60,018 bases of DNA from Actinomycetota bacterium (GCA_005888335.1 VAWY01000125.1:2317-62334); one strand, 5' to 3'. Numbered from the stretch's first letter, positions 42,730 to 58,413 are shown. Notes: generated by a model not told the origin, from the letters alone. Translations and numbers: made by a program.

Positions 42730-43284
42730 ATGGCTCGGCGCTCGCTTCGTCCACACCTCAATCAGATCAGAGGTTGGGTTCGACAGGGTCGGACGGACGC
42801 CTGGATCGCCCATCAACTCGAAGTGACCGTACAGCAGATCGAGGCGTTCAAGCGGGAGAATGATCTTTCTGCCGACGGAGACGGCGAATCGGCGGCCGTC
42901 GGAGCGGATTTCGACGACGAGATCGACCTCCGTGCGGAGGACGACGCGCTGATCGCCGCCGAGCTCGAGGCCGAGCAGGCGCAAGCCGAGGCGGAGGCCG
43001 CCGAAGAGGAAGAGGCGGAACCTGACGAGGAGGCCGCAGCCGCGCGGCGCAGCCGGCGCGGGCGTCGCCCTCGCAGCCGGCGCGGCGGCGCGCGCGCCGG
43101 GTCGCTCGTGCTCGAGGGCACGTTCGACCACGGCGAGGAGGGCTACGGCCTGTGGCTCGACCCCGCGGTCGAGGACAACCCGGTCTACGCCGAGCACTGG
43201 GCCGGGCACCGCCCGGTAGAGGTCACCATCGAGGTCGACCGGATCGTCATCCGCCGCTCGGGCGAAGACGACGAGAGCGACTGA
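42730..43284 (+). CDS. Hypothetical protein with acidic linker
   Basis: A 184-residue protein in three parts. The N-terminal ~45 residues are helix-turn-helix-like (HLNQIRGWVRQGRTDAWIA, HQLEVTVQQIEAFKRE). A ~70-residue Glu/Ala-rich then Arg-rich linker follows (EAEAAEEEEAEPDEEAAAA, RRSRRGRRPRSRRGG). The C-terminal domain is small and beta-rich (SLVLEGTFDHGEEGYGLWLD to VEVTIEVDRIVIRRSG). DNA or RNA binding is a guess. It starts 117 bp from the divergent csrA. Confidence 0.75.
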   Translation: MARRSLRPHLNQIRGWVRQGRTDAWIAHQLEVTVQQIEAFKRENDLSADGDGESAAVGADFDDEIDLRAEDDALIAAELEAEQAQAEAEAAEEEEAEPDEEAAAARRSRRGRRPRSRRGGARAGSLVLEGTFDHGEEGYGLWLDPAVEDNPVYAEHWAGHRPVEVTIEVDRIVIRRSGEDDESD

Positions 43285-43303
43285 CGAAGAGCTCTACGCC
43301 CGG

Positions 43304-44047
43304 GTGGTGGCGTTCGACCGCCTGGTCCAGGCGCGCGTGGCCACGCGGACGGCGCCCACCCGCTACGGCACGGCGTTCTTCCACGACCCGACGCCGAACA
43401 TGTGGGACCGCAACCTCGTCTACGTCGACGACCCCGCGCACCCGTTCGACGCGCTGGCCGGCGACGCCGAGGAGGCCCAGCGCGACCTGCCCCACCGGAT
43501 GATCGTCATCGACGGCGACGCCGGAGGGCACGCCGGCGCCGCGCGCGATGCGGGCTGGGCGATCGAGCGCCACGTGGCGATGGTCGCCCGCCGGGAGCCC
43601 GACGACCCGCGGCCGCGCCAGCCCGTCCGGGAGGTGCCCGGCGGCACGCTGGCCGACGCCCGCCGGCGCGGGTTCGCCGGCGAGGACTGGGCGCGCCGGG
43701 ACCCGGGCGCCGTCGAGTCGGTCATCGCGCTCGACGCGCGCGTACGCGAGGTGATCAGCGAGCGCGCCTTCGCGAGCTTCGCCGCCGGCGAGGTCGCCGG
43801 CGTCGCCTACCTCTACAGCGACGGCGACGGCGTCGGCCAGGTCGAGGACGTCCTCACGATCCCGGTCCACCGCGGGCACGGCCACGCCCGCTCGGTCGTC
43901 CTGGCGGCGATGGCCGCGTCGCGCGCGGCGGGCCACCAGGTGACGTTCCTGTGGGCCGACGAGAACGACTGGCCCAAGACGCTGTACGCCAAGCTCGGGT
44001 TCGACGTCGTCGGCCGGCGCTGGCGATTCCGGCGGCCGAGCGGGTGA
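43304..44047 (+). CDS. GNAT-family N-acetyltransferase
   Basis: A 247-residue GNAT acetyltransferase. The catalytic domain is C-terminal: VAYLYSDGDGVGQVEDVLTI, then the acetyl-CoA loop VHRGHGHARSVV (RGxGxA) and the end strand YAKLGFDVVGRRWRF. The N-terminal ~100 residues are a separate, degenerate GNAT-like half. Substrate unknown. GTG 43304 is the first available start in frame, 19 nt after the preceding stop. Confidence 0.82.
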   Translation: MVAFDRLVQARVATRTAPTRYGTAFFHDPTPNMWDRNLVYVDDPAHPFDALAGDAEEAQRDLPHRMIVIDGDAGGHAGAARDAGWAIERHVAMVARREPDDPRPRQPVREVPGGTLADARRRGFAGEDWARRDPGAVESVIALDARVREVISERAFASFAAGEVAGVAYLYSDGDGVGQVEDVLTIPVHRGHGHARSVVLAAMAASRAAGHQVTFLWADENDWPKTLYAKLGFDVVGRRWRFRRPSG

Positions 44048-44048
44048 C

Positions 44049-44366
44049 TCAGGAGAGGCGGCGGCCGCCGGCGTAGTCGGTGGCCTCGCGCAGGTAGCGG
44101 GCGAAGGCCGCGTCGGCGACGGTGTCGGCCTCCCAGGCGTACGGGTCGTCGGGGGCGACGCTGACCGCGATGTCCAGGCACCACGCGGTGCCGCGGTCGT
44201 AGAGGTCGGCGAGCTCGTCGGCGGTGAACTTGCCGCCGAGCCGGCGGCGCAGCTCGTCCACGATCGCGTCGACCACCCGGTCGAGCACGCGCCGCTCCGC
44301 GCCCGAGGCTGCCTGGAGCCGGCGCTCACCCGCCCGCCATTGCTGGACCGCGGTCTCGTAGCTCAC
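44049..44366 (-). CDS. Conserved hypothetical helical protein
   Basis: A 105-residue helical protein (SYETAVQQWRAGERRLQAA; KFTADELADLYDRGTAWCLD) with a GTG start. No recognised domain or membrane segment. It ends 1 nt after the end of the convergent GNAT gene and is upstream of nothing on its strand. Function unknown. Confidence 0.7.
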   Translation of the reverse strand: MSYETAVQQWRAGERRLQAASGAERRVLDRVVDAIVDELRRRLGGKFTADELADLYDRGTAWCLDIAVSVAPDDPYAWEADTVADAAFARYLREATDYAGGRRLS

Positions 44367-44419
44367 GGGGCGGCCAGCCTAGTGGGCCCGTCCGCGCCCG
44401 CTGGCCGCCCCGTCAGGCG

Positions 44420-44737
44420 CTACTTCGGGAGGTCCTCGATGACGTAGGGCCGCTCGCCCGGCTTGACGTAGCCGAGCCGGCGCGCCTCGGCCTCGATCAC
44501 CCCCGGGCGGTTCAGCGCGCGCTTGCGGGCCTCGAGGCGGTCGTGCTCACGCTGCAGCGCGCCGACCTCCGCCTGGCGCGCCTTGGCCTGGCCGAGCGCC
44601 TGGACGTACGAGCGCGCGGGCCCGACGTACAGGACGAGCAGCCCGAACAGCACCCCGAGCAGGACGATGCGGCCCACCCGGTCCCAGCGGATCGCGTGCA
44701 CCTGCGCGGGCGCGCGGCGGACGGTCGCGGGTGGCAT
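44420..44737 (-). CDS. Septum formation initiator (FtsB/DivIC family)
   Basis: A 105-residue division protein: cytoplasmic N terminus, one membrane helix (IVLLGVLFGLLVLYVGPA, ~24-41), then a coiled coil (EVGALQREHDRLEARKRAL) and the short C-terminal domain EAEARRLGYVKPGERPYVI. FtsB/DivIC joins FtsL and FtsQ/DivIB in the divisome. The position after eno in the same direction is the classical actinobacterial layout. Confidence 0.92.
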   Translation of the reverse strand: MPPATVRRAPAQVHAIRWDRVGRIVLLGVLFGLLVLYVGPARSYVQALGQAKARQAEVGALQREHDRLEARKRALNRPGVIEAEARRLGYVKPGERPYVIEDLPK

Positions 44738-44743
44738 CCCCGC

Positions 44744-45013
44744 TCAGAACAGGCCGCGCTCGCGCAGCTCGGCCACGAACCGCCGGCGGCCCACCACGCC
44801 GCGGGCGGCCAGCGCGGCAAGCGCGCCGCGCAGGTCCTGCTCGCGCACGCGCGCGCGCTTGAGGTTCTCCTCGAGTCCCGCGAGCTTGGCGCGCAGGTCA
44901 CCGACCGTCACCCGCAGGTGCTCGAGCTCGGCCTCGCGGCCGGCGTCGAAGTCGGTGGTCCAGTCCCAGCGGCCCGCCCGGCGGTCTTCGACACTGATCT
45001 CCGGCGTTCCCAT
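44744..45013 (-). CDS. Small coiled-coil protein upstream of FtsB-like gene
   Basis: An 89-residue protein (MGTPEISVEDRRAGRWDWTT start) with a strong coiled coil at ~35-70 (EAELEHLRVTVGDLRAKLAG) and a basic C terminus (GRRRFVAELRERGLF). It is 6 nt upstream of the FtsB-like gene, so cotranscribed, and may act in division or cell shape (inference). The frame is open further upstream, but that part lies inside the structured region 45048-45255 and has shadow composition. A small hairpin, CCGTC/GACGG, lies directly before its ATG. Confidence 0.65.
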   Translation of the reverse strand: MGTPEISVEDRRAGRWDWTTDFDAGREAELEHLRVTVGDLRAKLAGLEENLKRARVREQDLRGALAALAARGVVGRRRFVAELRERGLF

Positions 45014-45047
45014 ACCCGTCTGCTTCGACGGATGGGCCGGTGTCCCT

Positions 45048-48542
<3,495 letters not shown>

Positions 48543-48660
48543 AGATTCCCAGCGAGGGTAGCAACGGAAGTTGGACACAAGACCGGACCCTCTACCCGGC
48601 CTGCGGCGACGGATGAGGTCGTTATCGGCACCCGGCCAGGGATCATTAGGGTCAATCTTC

Positions 48661-49488
48661 ATGGCCGTCGACCACGACTCCCACCCGACCGACGAGCACG
48701 AGGCCGTTGTCGCGCGCCCGGGTCGCGTGCGCGCCGCCGCGGTGCGAGCCGACACGCAGCCGCGGCTGCTCGAGCTGGCGCGCTGGCTGCGCCGCCGCCT
48801 GCCCGGCGACGACCGCTTCGGCGACGCGCTGTCGACCGCCGGCAGCGAGCCCGCGCAGGTGCTCGCACGCGGCGTCAGCGCCCTGCAGCCCGCCCGCGAG
48901 AGCGTCGCCCACGAGCTGGGGCTGGGTGCCCTGCAGCTTTGGCAGGCGCTGTCCGAGGCGTCGGGGCGCGGGCGCGGGACCACCGACGTCGCCCTGCTCT
49001 TCACCGACCTCGTGGGCTTCTCGTCGTGGGCGCTGGAGGCCGGCGACGAGCCCGCCGTCGAGCTGCTGCGGGAGGCCGGCGAGGTCGTCGAGGGCGCGGT
49101 CATCGATCACCGTGGCGTGATCGTCAAGCGGCTCGGCGACGGGATCATGGCGGCCTTCCTGCAACCCGTGCAGGCGATCGAGGCGGCGCTTGACAGCCAC
49201 GCCGGGCTCGAGGACGTCGAGGTCGCAGGCCACCGTCCCCGCATGCGCGCCGGCGTGCACGCGGGCCGCCCGCGCCGGATCGGCGGCGACTACCTCGGCG
49301 TCGACGTCAACATCGCCGCGCGCGTCGGCGCGGCGGCCGGACCGCGCGAGCTGCTCGCCTCAGAGGCGGTCACCGAGCACCTTGACCGCGAGCGCTTCCG
49401 CATCAGCAGGTCCAAGCGGCTCAAGGCGCCGGGGACGCCGAAGGAGCTGCGGGTGTGCCGGGTCGAGCGACAGCCATCAGCTCAGTGA
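48661..49488 (+). CDS. Soluble class III nucleotidyl cyclase domain protein
   Basis: A 275-residue protein without membrane segments. The N-terminal ~110 residues form a helical region (DTQPRLLELARWLRRRLPGD), and the C-terminal ~165 residues a class III cyclase domain. Metal ligands lie in VALLFTDLVGFSSW and KRLGDGIMAAF with the adenine-reading Lys; GVDVNIAARVGA carries Asn and Arg. It is the third cyclase in the window. The 3' end overlaps the convergent AbiEi-like gene by 68 bp. Confidence 0.9.
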   Translation: MAVDHDSHPTDEHEAVVARPGRVRAAAVRADTQPRLLELARWLRRRLPGDDRFGDALSTAGSEPAQVLARGVSALQPARESVAHELGLGALQLWQALSEASGRGRGTTDVALLFTDLVGFSSWALEAGDEPAVELLREAGEVVEGAVIDHRGVIVKRLGDGIMAAFLQPVQAIEAALDSHAGLEDVEVAGHRPRMRAGVHAGRPRRIGGDYLGVDVNIAARVGAAAGPRELLASEAVTEHLDRERFRISRSKRLKAPGTPKELRVCRVERQPSAQ

Positions 49489-50347
49489 GCATCGGCGCCG
49501 GGTCCTCGAAGACGTCGTCGCGGGTGTAGCGCCGGAAGTCGTCGCCGCGCGCGTAGGCCTCGCGCTCCCGGCGGCGATCCTGCTCCCAGGCGTGGCGGGA
49601 GTGGTGGTAGGTGTAGCTGTCGAGCTCGACGGTCAGGCGGAGCTCGGGCCAGCGGCAGTCGATGTAGCGGCCTCCCGTCGGCCGGTTCGTGCGCGGGAGC
49701 GGCAGGCCTTCGGCTTCGAGGAGCTCGAGGAAGCGGGCTTCGAGGTCGCTGAGGGTCACGCGGGTGTCACCGAGGAGGACGGATCTCAGCCTTGCCGCGC
49801 CGGGGGAGTTCGGGCGACGCTCGAGGACGGTCGTCACGTGGCGCGGCGTGGTGCGGTGCTTGACGCCCGCTTCGTGGCAGGCGCGAGCGAGGTACTTGGG
49901 CGCGAGGACCGCGGCGAGGTCGACGAGGGTGCGCGGGACGCGGGTGACCGGGATGCCGCGCCAGGTCATGCGGTCGGCTGGCGAGAGGTTGCGCGTCCGC
50001 CGTGTCGTCACCCCGCGGACGCGCCGCTCCGTCGGCGTGAGCACTTCCGGTCGGGGAGGTCCCTCTCTCACCAGCCCCAGCAGATGCGCCGCGGCGAGGC
50101 CGCACAGCAGCGCCCCGTCGCCGCAAGCCCATACCGCCGCGAGGTACGTCGCCTCGATGCTCGGCGCTCGGTGCCCGACGCGGTAGATGCCGCGGTGCAC
50201 GGGCAGGAGCGCGCCGGTCCGCAGCCGCCACTTGATCTCGCCGACGGTGACACCGGCGTCGAGCAGCTGCTCGTGAGTCACCACGCCGTGCGCCCGACTC
50301 GCCAGCCGCGCCAGATCGCGCTCCGCTGTCCTGCCCTGAGGTCGCAC
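49421..50347 (-). CDS. AbiEi-like winged helix plus DUF559 nuclease-like protein
   Basis: A 308-residue protein. The N terminus (ERDLARLASRAHGVVTHEQL, then IYRVGHRAPSIEATYLAAVW) matches the type IV antitoxin AbiEi-like domain. The C terminus (RYIDCRWPELRLTVELDSYT, DRRREREAYARGDDFRRYT) matches DUF559, a Vsr/endonuclease-like fold. Such fusions are common, often multi-copy, in actinobacteria and lack a known toxin partner; none is adjacent here. GTG 50347 has AAGG 6 nt upstream. Function uncertain. Confidence 0.82.
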   Translation of the reverse strand: MRPQGRTAERDLARLASRAHGVVTHEQLLDAGVTVGEIKWRLRTGALLPVHRGIYRVGHRAPSIEATYLAAVWACGDGALLCGLAAAHLLGLVREGPPRPEVLTPTERRVRGVTTRRTRNLSPADRMTWRGIPVTRVPRTLVDLAAVLAPKYLARACHEAGVKHRTTPRHVTTVLERRPNSPGAARLRSVLLGDTRVTLSDLEARFLELLEAEGLPLPRTNRPTGGRYIDCRWPELRLTVELDSYTYHHSRHAWEQDRRREREAYARGDDFRRYTRDDVFEDPAPMLTELMAVARPGTPAAPSASPAP

Positions 50348-50385
50348 TGTGACCTTGAGGCAGGACAGCCCCGAGATTCGCCCCC

Positions 50386-53724
<3,339 letters not shown>

Positions 53725-53767
53725 GCGAAGCGGCCGCGCCGAACGCCGGCGGGCGTGCGCTTCGAGT

Positions 53768-54340
53768 CTAGGCCTCGAGGACCACGCGCTCCGCCGCGTC
53801 GCGCGCGCGCTCGACCAAGGCGGCGACCTCGTCGCGCGGCTGGCGCCACTTGCCCAGCACGTAGCCCGCGACGATGTCCGGGTCGGTCGAGTCCGGGCGC
53901 CCGACCCCGACGCGCACGCGGGCGAAGTCCGGCGAGCCGAGCTCCCGGCGCAGCGACTTCAGCCCGTTGTGGCCGGCCAGCCCGCCGCCGACGCGCGTGC
54001 GCACGTCGCCGAACGGCAGGTCGATCTCGTCGTGGATGACCAGCACGCGGTCGAGGTCGACCTTGAACGCCCCGCGCGCGGGGCCGACCGAGCGGCCCGC
54101 CTCGTTCATGTAGGTCTGCGGCAGCAGGACGGCGACGCGCGGGCCGCCGGGACCGGTGCGGCCCTCGGTCAGCAGGCCGTTGAACTTCTTCGTCGCGCGC
54201 GGCAGCTCCCAGCGCGCGCCGAGCGCGTTGGCGACCTCGAAGCCCACGTTGTGCGGCGTGGCCGCGTACCGCGTGCCGGGGTTGCCCAGGCCGACGATCA
54301 GCCAGTCCACGGGCGCGCTGGCCCGGAACGGGTTGCGCAT
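53768..54340 (-). CDS. pth: Peptidyl-tRNA hydrolase
   Basis: A 190-residue Pth that frees tRNA from prematurely released peptidyl-tRNA. It shows IVGLGNPGTRYAATPHNVGF with the catalytic His (TPHN), LLPQTYMNEAGRSV, HDEIDLPFGDVRTRVGGG and GHNGLKS. The ATG at 54340 is used; upstream codons in frame read through repeat element B. rplY-pth-mfd is a common order and is kept here. Confidence 0.96.
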   Translation of the reverse strand: MRNPFRASAPVDWLIVGLGNPGTRYAATPHNVGFEVANALGARWELPRATKKFNGLLTEGRTGPGGPRVAVLLPQTYMNEAGRSVGPARGAFKVDLDRVLVIHDEIDLPFGDVRTRVGGGLAGHNGLKSLRRELGSPDFARVRVGVGRPDSTDPDIVAGYVLGKWRQPRDEVAALVERARDAAERVVLEA

Positions 54341-54348
54341 GGCGGTCA

Positions 54349-54510
54349 GTGTCCCCGGTCGTGAGCCCGGCGGGTCGCCGGGCGTCGCCCGGCGACGACT
54401 GGGGCCGGCCGACATGCGAAGGTGTGGCCCTGCCACATCGAGCATCGTCGGGTGGGTCCAGGCGGCTGCGGGCGGCGTCCGGAACCCGTCGGGCTCGCGG
54501 CCGGGGGCAC
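54349..54510 (+). repeat. 162-nt structured repeat, copy B
   Basis: On the plus strand GTGTCCCCGGTCGTGAGCC... (from 54349) pairs with the end ...CTCGCGGCCGGGGGCAC (to 54510) over 27 consecutive positions, with four G-U wobbles. The apex has the core CATGCGAAGG, TGTGGC-CCT-GCCACA, TCGAGCATCGTCGGGTGG. Relative to copies A and C, ATCC/GGAT has changed to ATGC/GCAT and CCGTC/GACGG to CCGAC/GTCGG, keeping the pairing. It fills the whole gap between the rplY stop and the pth start, opposite to their direction. Confidence 0.8.
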
Positions 54511-54512
54511 GA

Positions 54513-55208
54513 CTACTCGGAGGTCGTGTCCGCCTCGGGGGCCGCGCCTTCGGCGGCCTCCTCGGCCGGGGCGCCCTCGCCCTCCGGGGCCTCTTCGCCC
54601 TCGCCCACGAGCTCGGTCTCGGTCTCGATCTCCTCCTCGGGCTCCTCCTCGACCCGCGGCGCGACGATCGTCGCGACGACGGTCTCGGGGTCGTCGAGGA
54701 GCTTGACCTTGGGCGGCGGGGTGACCTCGGCGAGCGTCACCGTCGCCCCGGCCTCCAGGCCCGAGGCGTCGAAGGTGATCGTCTCCGGGATGTCGGTGGG
54801 CAGCGCCTCGACCGTGAGCTCGCGGACGACCTGCTCGAGGATGCCGCCCTCGACGACGCCGGGCGCCTCCTCGACGCCGACCAGGTGGAGCACGACCGGC
54901 GCCTGGATGGCCTCGTCGAGGCGCACGCGCAGCAGGTCGATGTGCAGCGTCTCGCCCCGCACCGGGTGGCGCTGGGTGTCCTTGAGGACGGCCGGCGTGG
55001 TCTCGCCGTCGAGCGTGACCTCGAGCACGGCGCCCGCCGCGTGCAGCGCGTGGCGCAACTCGCGCGCGTCGACGTCGAAGGCCACGGCATCGCCGGCGCC
55101 GCCGTAGAGCACGCCCGGGACGCGCCCGGCGCGGCGCAGGCGGCGCATCGCGCGCGAGCCGGCCGTCGTGCGCGGCGTGGCGTTCAGGCGGGTCCCTCGG
55201 CTAGCCAT
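54513..55208 (-). CDS. rplY: 50S ribosomal protein L25 (CTC form)
   Basis: A 231-residue L25/TL5/CTC protein. The 5S-rRNA-binding domain is at ~5-95 (AMRRLRRAGRVPGVLYGG, VLKDTQRHPVRGETLHIDLL) and the C-terminal CTC beta domain at ~100-185 (VVLHLVGVEEAPGVVEGG to VTLAEVTPPPKVKLLDD). A ~45-residue Glu/Ala tail follows. Its ATG overlaps the stop of the upstream glycosidase by 8 nt. Confidence 0.96.
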   Translation of the reverse strand: MASRGTRLNATPRTTAGSRAMRRLRRAGRVPGVLYGGAGDAVAFDVDARELRHALHAAGAVLEVTLDGETTPAVLKDTQRHPVRGETLHIDLLRVRLDEAIQAPVVLHLVGVEEAPGVVEGGILEQVVRELTVEALPTDIPETITFDASGLEAGATVTLAEVTPPPKVKLLDDPETVVATIVAPRVEEEPEEEIETETELVGEGEEAPEGEGAPAEEAAEGAAPEADTTSE

Positions 55209-57183
55209 GCGGCGCCCGATGGTAGCGAGCGAGCTTCACCGAGCGCAGCTGCGGCGTCGTCGTGAACGCCTTCTGGACGTCGAAGAACGCCGGCTTGGGC
55301 TTGCCGTCGAAGCTGATCAGGCCCTTCTCGTGGATCGGCGGGTCGGGATGCGGGTTGCCGCCGTCCCAGTCCGGGCGCACGCGGAACTCCTGGATCGCCC
55401 AGTAGATCGCGCCGTTGAGCCAGGGCAGGCTGCTGTAGACGCCGAGGTGGTAGTTGATGAAGTCGTCCTGGAACTCGTAGGTGCCCTTCTCCTCGACGGG
55501 CCCGTCGCGGTTGGCCTCGGCGCCGAACTCGCTGACGAACACCGCCTTCTGCGGATAGCACTGGTGCACCGCGTTGAGGTAGTCGGGCAGCAGCGTGCGG
55601 TCGGCGATCTGCCCGTTCGGCCCGGGGTACCAGCCGAAGTAGTCGTTGATGCCGATGACGTCGAGCGGCGCGTACTCGCTCTGGCAGCCGGCGGCGGGAT
55701 AGCCCGCGACGGCCAGGCCGACCGGCCGCGTCGGGTCCAGCGCATGCGCCGTGCGCACCGCCCGCGCGATGTAGTAGCCCTGGACCGGCCCGGGCCGCGC
55801 GCTCAGCTCGTTGCCGATCGACCACACGACGATCGACGGGTGGTTGCCGTTGATGAGGATGTTGTCGCGCAGCTCCTTGGCGGCGAGCTCGCGCACGAGC
55901 CGCTGCTTGAGCCACTTGGTGCGCACCGCGTAGACCGGGATCTCCGACCACAGCAGGATGCCGAGCTCGTCGGCACGCTCCTGCGTGTAGGGGTGCAGCG
56001 GGTAGTGCGAGCGGATCATCGTCGCGCCGAGCGACTTGATCCACTGCAGCTGCTGGTCGCGCGTCCGGTTGTCGATCGCGAAGCCCATCGTCGGCGAGTC
56101 CTCGTGGTAGCCCACGCCGCGCACGTTGAGCGCCTTGCCGTTGAGCAGCAGGTGGCCGTCGAGCAGCTTGATCGAGCGGATCCCCGACTCCACGTAGTAG
56201 CCGGCGACCGTGTCGTGCCCGATCGTGGCGCGCAGGCGGACGTTGTAGAGGTTGGGCTGCCCGATCGACCACAGCCGCGGGTGCTCCACGGTGATCGAGC
56301 GCACGAAGGTCGCGAAGCGCTTTGGCCCGATCGCCGCCGTCCCGAGCGACAGCTTCCGTGCGCCGTAGGTCGTCACCAGGCGCACGCGCTGGCCGCTGTC
56401 GGAGTAGTTGCGCACGGTCACGCGGAAGCGCACCGTGGCCGCGCACGTCGTGCAGGGCAGGTCGGGCTGGACCTGGACGGTCGTGAAGTCGATGCGGTCG
56501 ATCCGGCGCAGGTAGACCTCGCGCAGGAGCCCGCCGTAGTTCCACCAGCCGCCGGTCGGCTGCCCCTTCGGGTTGAGGTTCGAGGGCGGGAAGTCGGTCG
56601 GGCGGCGGCGGTTGTCGACGCGGATGACGAGGCGGTTGGTCGCGCCGCGCTTGAGGAGGCCCGCGGGCAGGCGCAGCTCGAACGGCAGGTACGCGCCGCG
56701 GTTGGTCCCCAGCGGCCGGCCGTTGAGCCAGACCTTCGAGCGGTAGTTGACCGACTCGAAGCGCACCACCCAGGCGAACCGGCGCGAGTTGGTGGGCAGC
56801 TTGAAGTCCTTGCGGTAGAAGCCGACGCCGCCGGCGAAGCTCTGCGGCGAGGAATCCTGGGCGTTCCACGCGTTCGGGACGGCGACCCGGGTCCAGCCCT
56901 CCGTCGACGCGTTGCGCTGCCAGCCCTGCTTGACCCCCTGCTCGGTCGAGTCGAAGCGGAACAGCCACGTCCCGCCGAGCAGGTAGCGGTCCGTGGGCCC
57001 GGTCTTGTAGAGCGCGCCCGGGCGCGGCGTCTCGGCCGGGTAGCCAGGCGCGGGGGCGACGGGCGCCGGGGTCGTCGCGGGCTGCTCGACCGGGCCGGTC
57101 GGCGGTGTCGACTGCGCGTGCGCCGCCGGAGCGGCGATGGCGAGCGCGAGCGCGGCAAGGATCAGCGGGCGAAGACGAGGCAT
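55201..57183 (-). CDS. Secreted glycoside hydrolase family 2 enzyme
   Basis: A 660-residue beta-galactosidase/beta-glucuronidase-like enzyme. A signal peptide (LILAALALAIAAPAAHAQ) and Pro-rich linker (to ~45) precede the sugar-binding jelly roll (~70-230), the Ig-like domain (~235-330) and the TIM barrel (~335-645). The acid/base Glu is in VWSIGNELSARPG (~458) and the nucleophile in FVSEFGAEANRDG (~550). It cleaves beta-linked sugars outside the cell; substrate not determined. It is unusual that it sits directly upstream of, and overlaps, rplY. Confidence 0.92.
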   Translation of the reverse strand: MPRLRPLILAALALAIAAPAAHAQSTPPTGPVEQPATTPAPVAPAPGYPAETPRPGALYKTGPTDRYLLGGTWLFRFDSTEQGVKQGWQRNASTEGWTRVAVPNAWNAQDSSPQSFAGGVGFYRKDFKLPTNSRRFAWVVRFESVNYRSKVWLNGRPLGTNRGAYLPFELRLPAGLLKRGATNRLVIRVDNRRRPTDFPPSNLNPKGQPTGGWWNYGGLLREVYLRRIDRIDFTTVQVQPDLPCTTCAATVRFRVTVRNYSDSGQRVRLVTTYGARKLSLGTAAIGPKRFATFVRSITVEHPRLWSIGQPNLYNVRLRATIGHDTVAGYYVESGIRSIKLLDGHLLLNGKALNVRGVGYHEDSPTMGFAIDNRTRDQQLQWIKSLGATMIRSHYPLHPYTQERADELGILLWSEIPVYAVRTKWLKQRLVRELAAKELRDNILINGNHPSIVVWSIGNELSARPGPVQGYYIARAVRTAHALDPTRPVGLAVAGYPAAGCQSEYAPLDVIGINDYFGWYPGPNGQIADRTLLPDYLNAVHQCYPQKAVFVSEFGAEANRDGPVEEKGTYEFQDDFINYHLGVYSSLPWLNGAIYWAIQEFRVRPDWDGGNPHPDPPIHEKGLISFDGKPKPAFFDVQKAFTTTPQLRSVKLARYHRAPHG

Positions 57184-57255
57184 GACCGGTGGCTCAACAC
57201 GACGGCGGCGGGCAAAGTTGCGCCATCGGGCGGCGCAGAGTACCGCCGCGGACGG

Positions 57256-57684
57256 TCAGCACCCGGCGGTTCGCCGGATCGGCGCGCTCACCGCGAGCAG
57301 GCTGACCGACAGCCCGCGCAGCGCGCTGCCCGAGCGCCGGACGCGCACGCACTGCACGACGGTCAGCGTGTCCGGCGTCTTCCACACAACGCGCGTCAAA
57401 CCGGTGCGTGAGGCGAGCGCATGGCTCGTCGCCGACTCGTACGCGACGATCTGCACCGGGCCGCCGCGGTGCAGCCGCCGGGCGTTGGCGCGGGCGCGCT
57501 CGGCGCACGCTCCCCTGCACGCCTCGAGCTCGCGCAGCATGCCCCGCGCATCGCCGCGGGCCTGCGCCTGCAGCAGCCGCGTGACCTTGGCGCGCTCGGC
57601 GTTGTCGGTGGTCAGCCAGCGCGCGACCAGCGCGCTGACGGCGAGGAAGGCGACGGCGGCGAGGGCGATGAGGACGGCGCGCAT
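57256..57684 (-). CDS. Small membrane-anchored hypothetical protein
   Basis: A 142-residue protein with an N-terminal membrane helix (VLIALAAVAFLAVSALVARW). A helical segment contains a CRGAC pair (EACRGACAERARANARRLH), and a C-terminal beta-rich part (VQIVAYESATSHALASRTG, VVWKTPDTLTVVQCVRVRRS) ends in Cys. This looks like a stalled-NTF2/lipocalin-like extracytoplasmic domain, but I cannot name the family. It is upstream of the GH2 gene, 72 nt away. Confidence 0.7.
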   Translation of the reverse strand: MRAVLIALAAVAFLAVSALVARWLTTDNAERAKVTRLLQAQARGDARGMLRELEACRGACAERARANARRLHRGGPVQIVAYESATSHALASRTGLTRVVWKTPDTLTVVQCVRVRRSGSALRGLSVSLLAVSAPIRRTAGC

Positions 57685-57699
57685 CGGCGCCGCGGAAGG

Positions 57700-58413
57700 C
57701 TAGGCGGCGGGCAGCTCGTCCTCGCCGCTGAGCTCGAGGAAGCGCTCGACCGAGAGCTCCTGATGCTCGAGGCGGACGGCCAGGAAGCGCGCGTGGTCGG
57801 CGGCGCGCTCGAGGAAGTCCTCGAGGCAGCGCTCCGGGTCGTCGGGCAGCGGATAGACGTGCGCGATGTCCTGCTGCGCGCACGCGATGCCGAGCGGCGG
57901 GCGGCCCTCGGCGAGCGTGCGCGCGCCGCAGACCGGCGTCACCGTGATGCGGCGCTCGGGGGCGACGAGCGCGACCGGCATCAGGCGGTGGGCGGGCAGG
58001 CGCAGGCGGATGTCGATCGAGCGGTCCACGCCCACGGTGCCGTCGGCGAGCTCGGCGAGCGGCTCGCGCCAGACGGCGAGGACGGTATCGGCCGCGATCA
58101 GCGCGTCGCGCAGCGCGCTCGCCTGCTCGGCGTAGAGCTCCTCGGCCTCGTCGCGGTCGCCGGCCTCGGCGAGGTCGAGGTCGCACGGGACGCGCAGCAG
58201 CTCGTCGGCGCGCACCGCCGAGCCCGCCCGGCGGCCGCCGTGGGCGACGTAGGTCTGGATCGTGCCGAGGTCGCGGCGGCCGTGGAAGATGACGGTCAGC
58301 GCCTCGGCGAGTGGGAGGCCTCCAACCTTGAGCGCGACCGCAGCAGACGCCCCCGCGTCGAGCAGGGCGCGGGCGAGGAGCTCATCCGAGCGGTCGTCGT
58401 CCTGGTACTGCAT
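57700..58413 (-). CDS. Hypothetical cytosolic protein
   Basis: A 237-residue protein with no membrane segment. It starts MQYQDDDRSDELLARALLDA and shows GLPLAEALTVIFHGRRDLGT near residue 35, a helical stretch (EAEELYAEQASALRDALIAA) and a C-terminal half with PVCGARTLAEGRPPLGIACA and a final acidic helix. I do not recognise it. It is 15 nt upstream of the small membrane gene, so they are likely cotranscribed. Confidence 0.7.
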   Translation of the reverse strand: MQYQDDDRSDELLARALLDAGASAAVALKVGGLPLAEALTVIFHGRRDLGTIQTYVAHGGRRAGSAVRADELLRVPCDLDLAEAGDRDEAEELYAEQASALRDALIAADTVLAVWREPLAELADGTVGVDRSIDIRLRLPAHRLMPVALVAPERRITVTPVCGARTLAEGRPPLGIACAQQDIAHVYPLPDDPERCLEDFLERAADHARFLAVRLEHQELSVERFLELSGEDELPAA

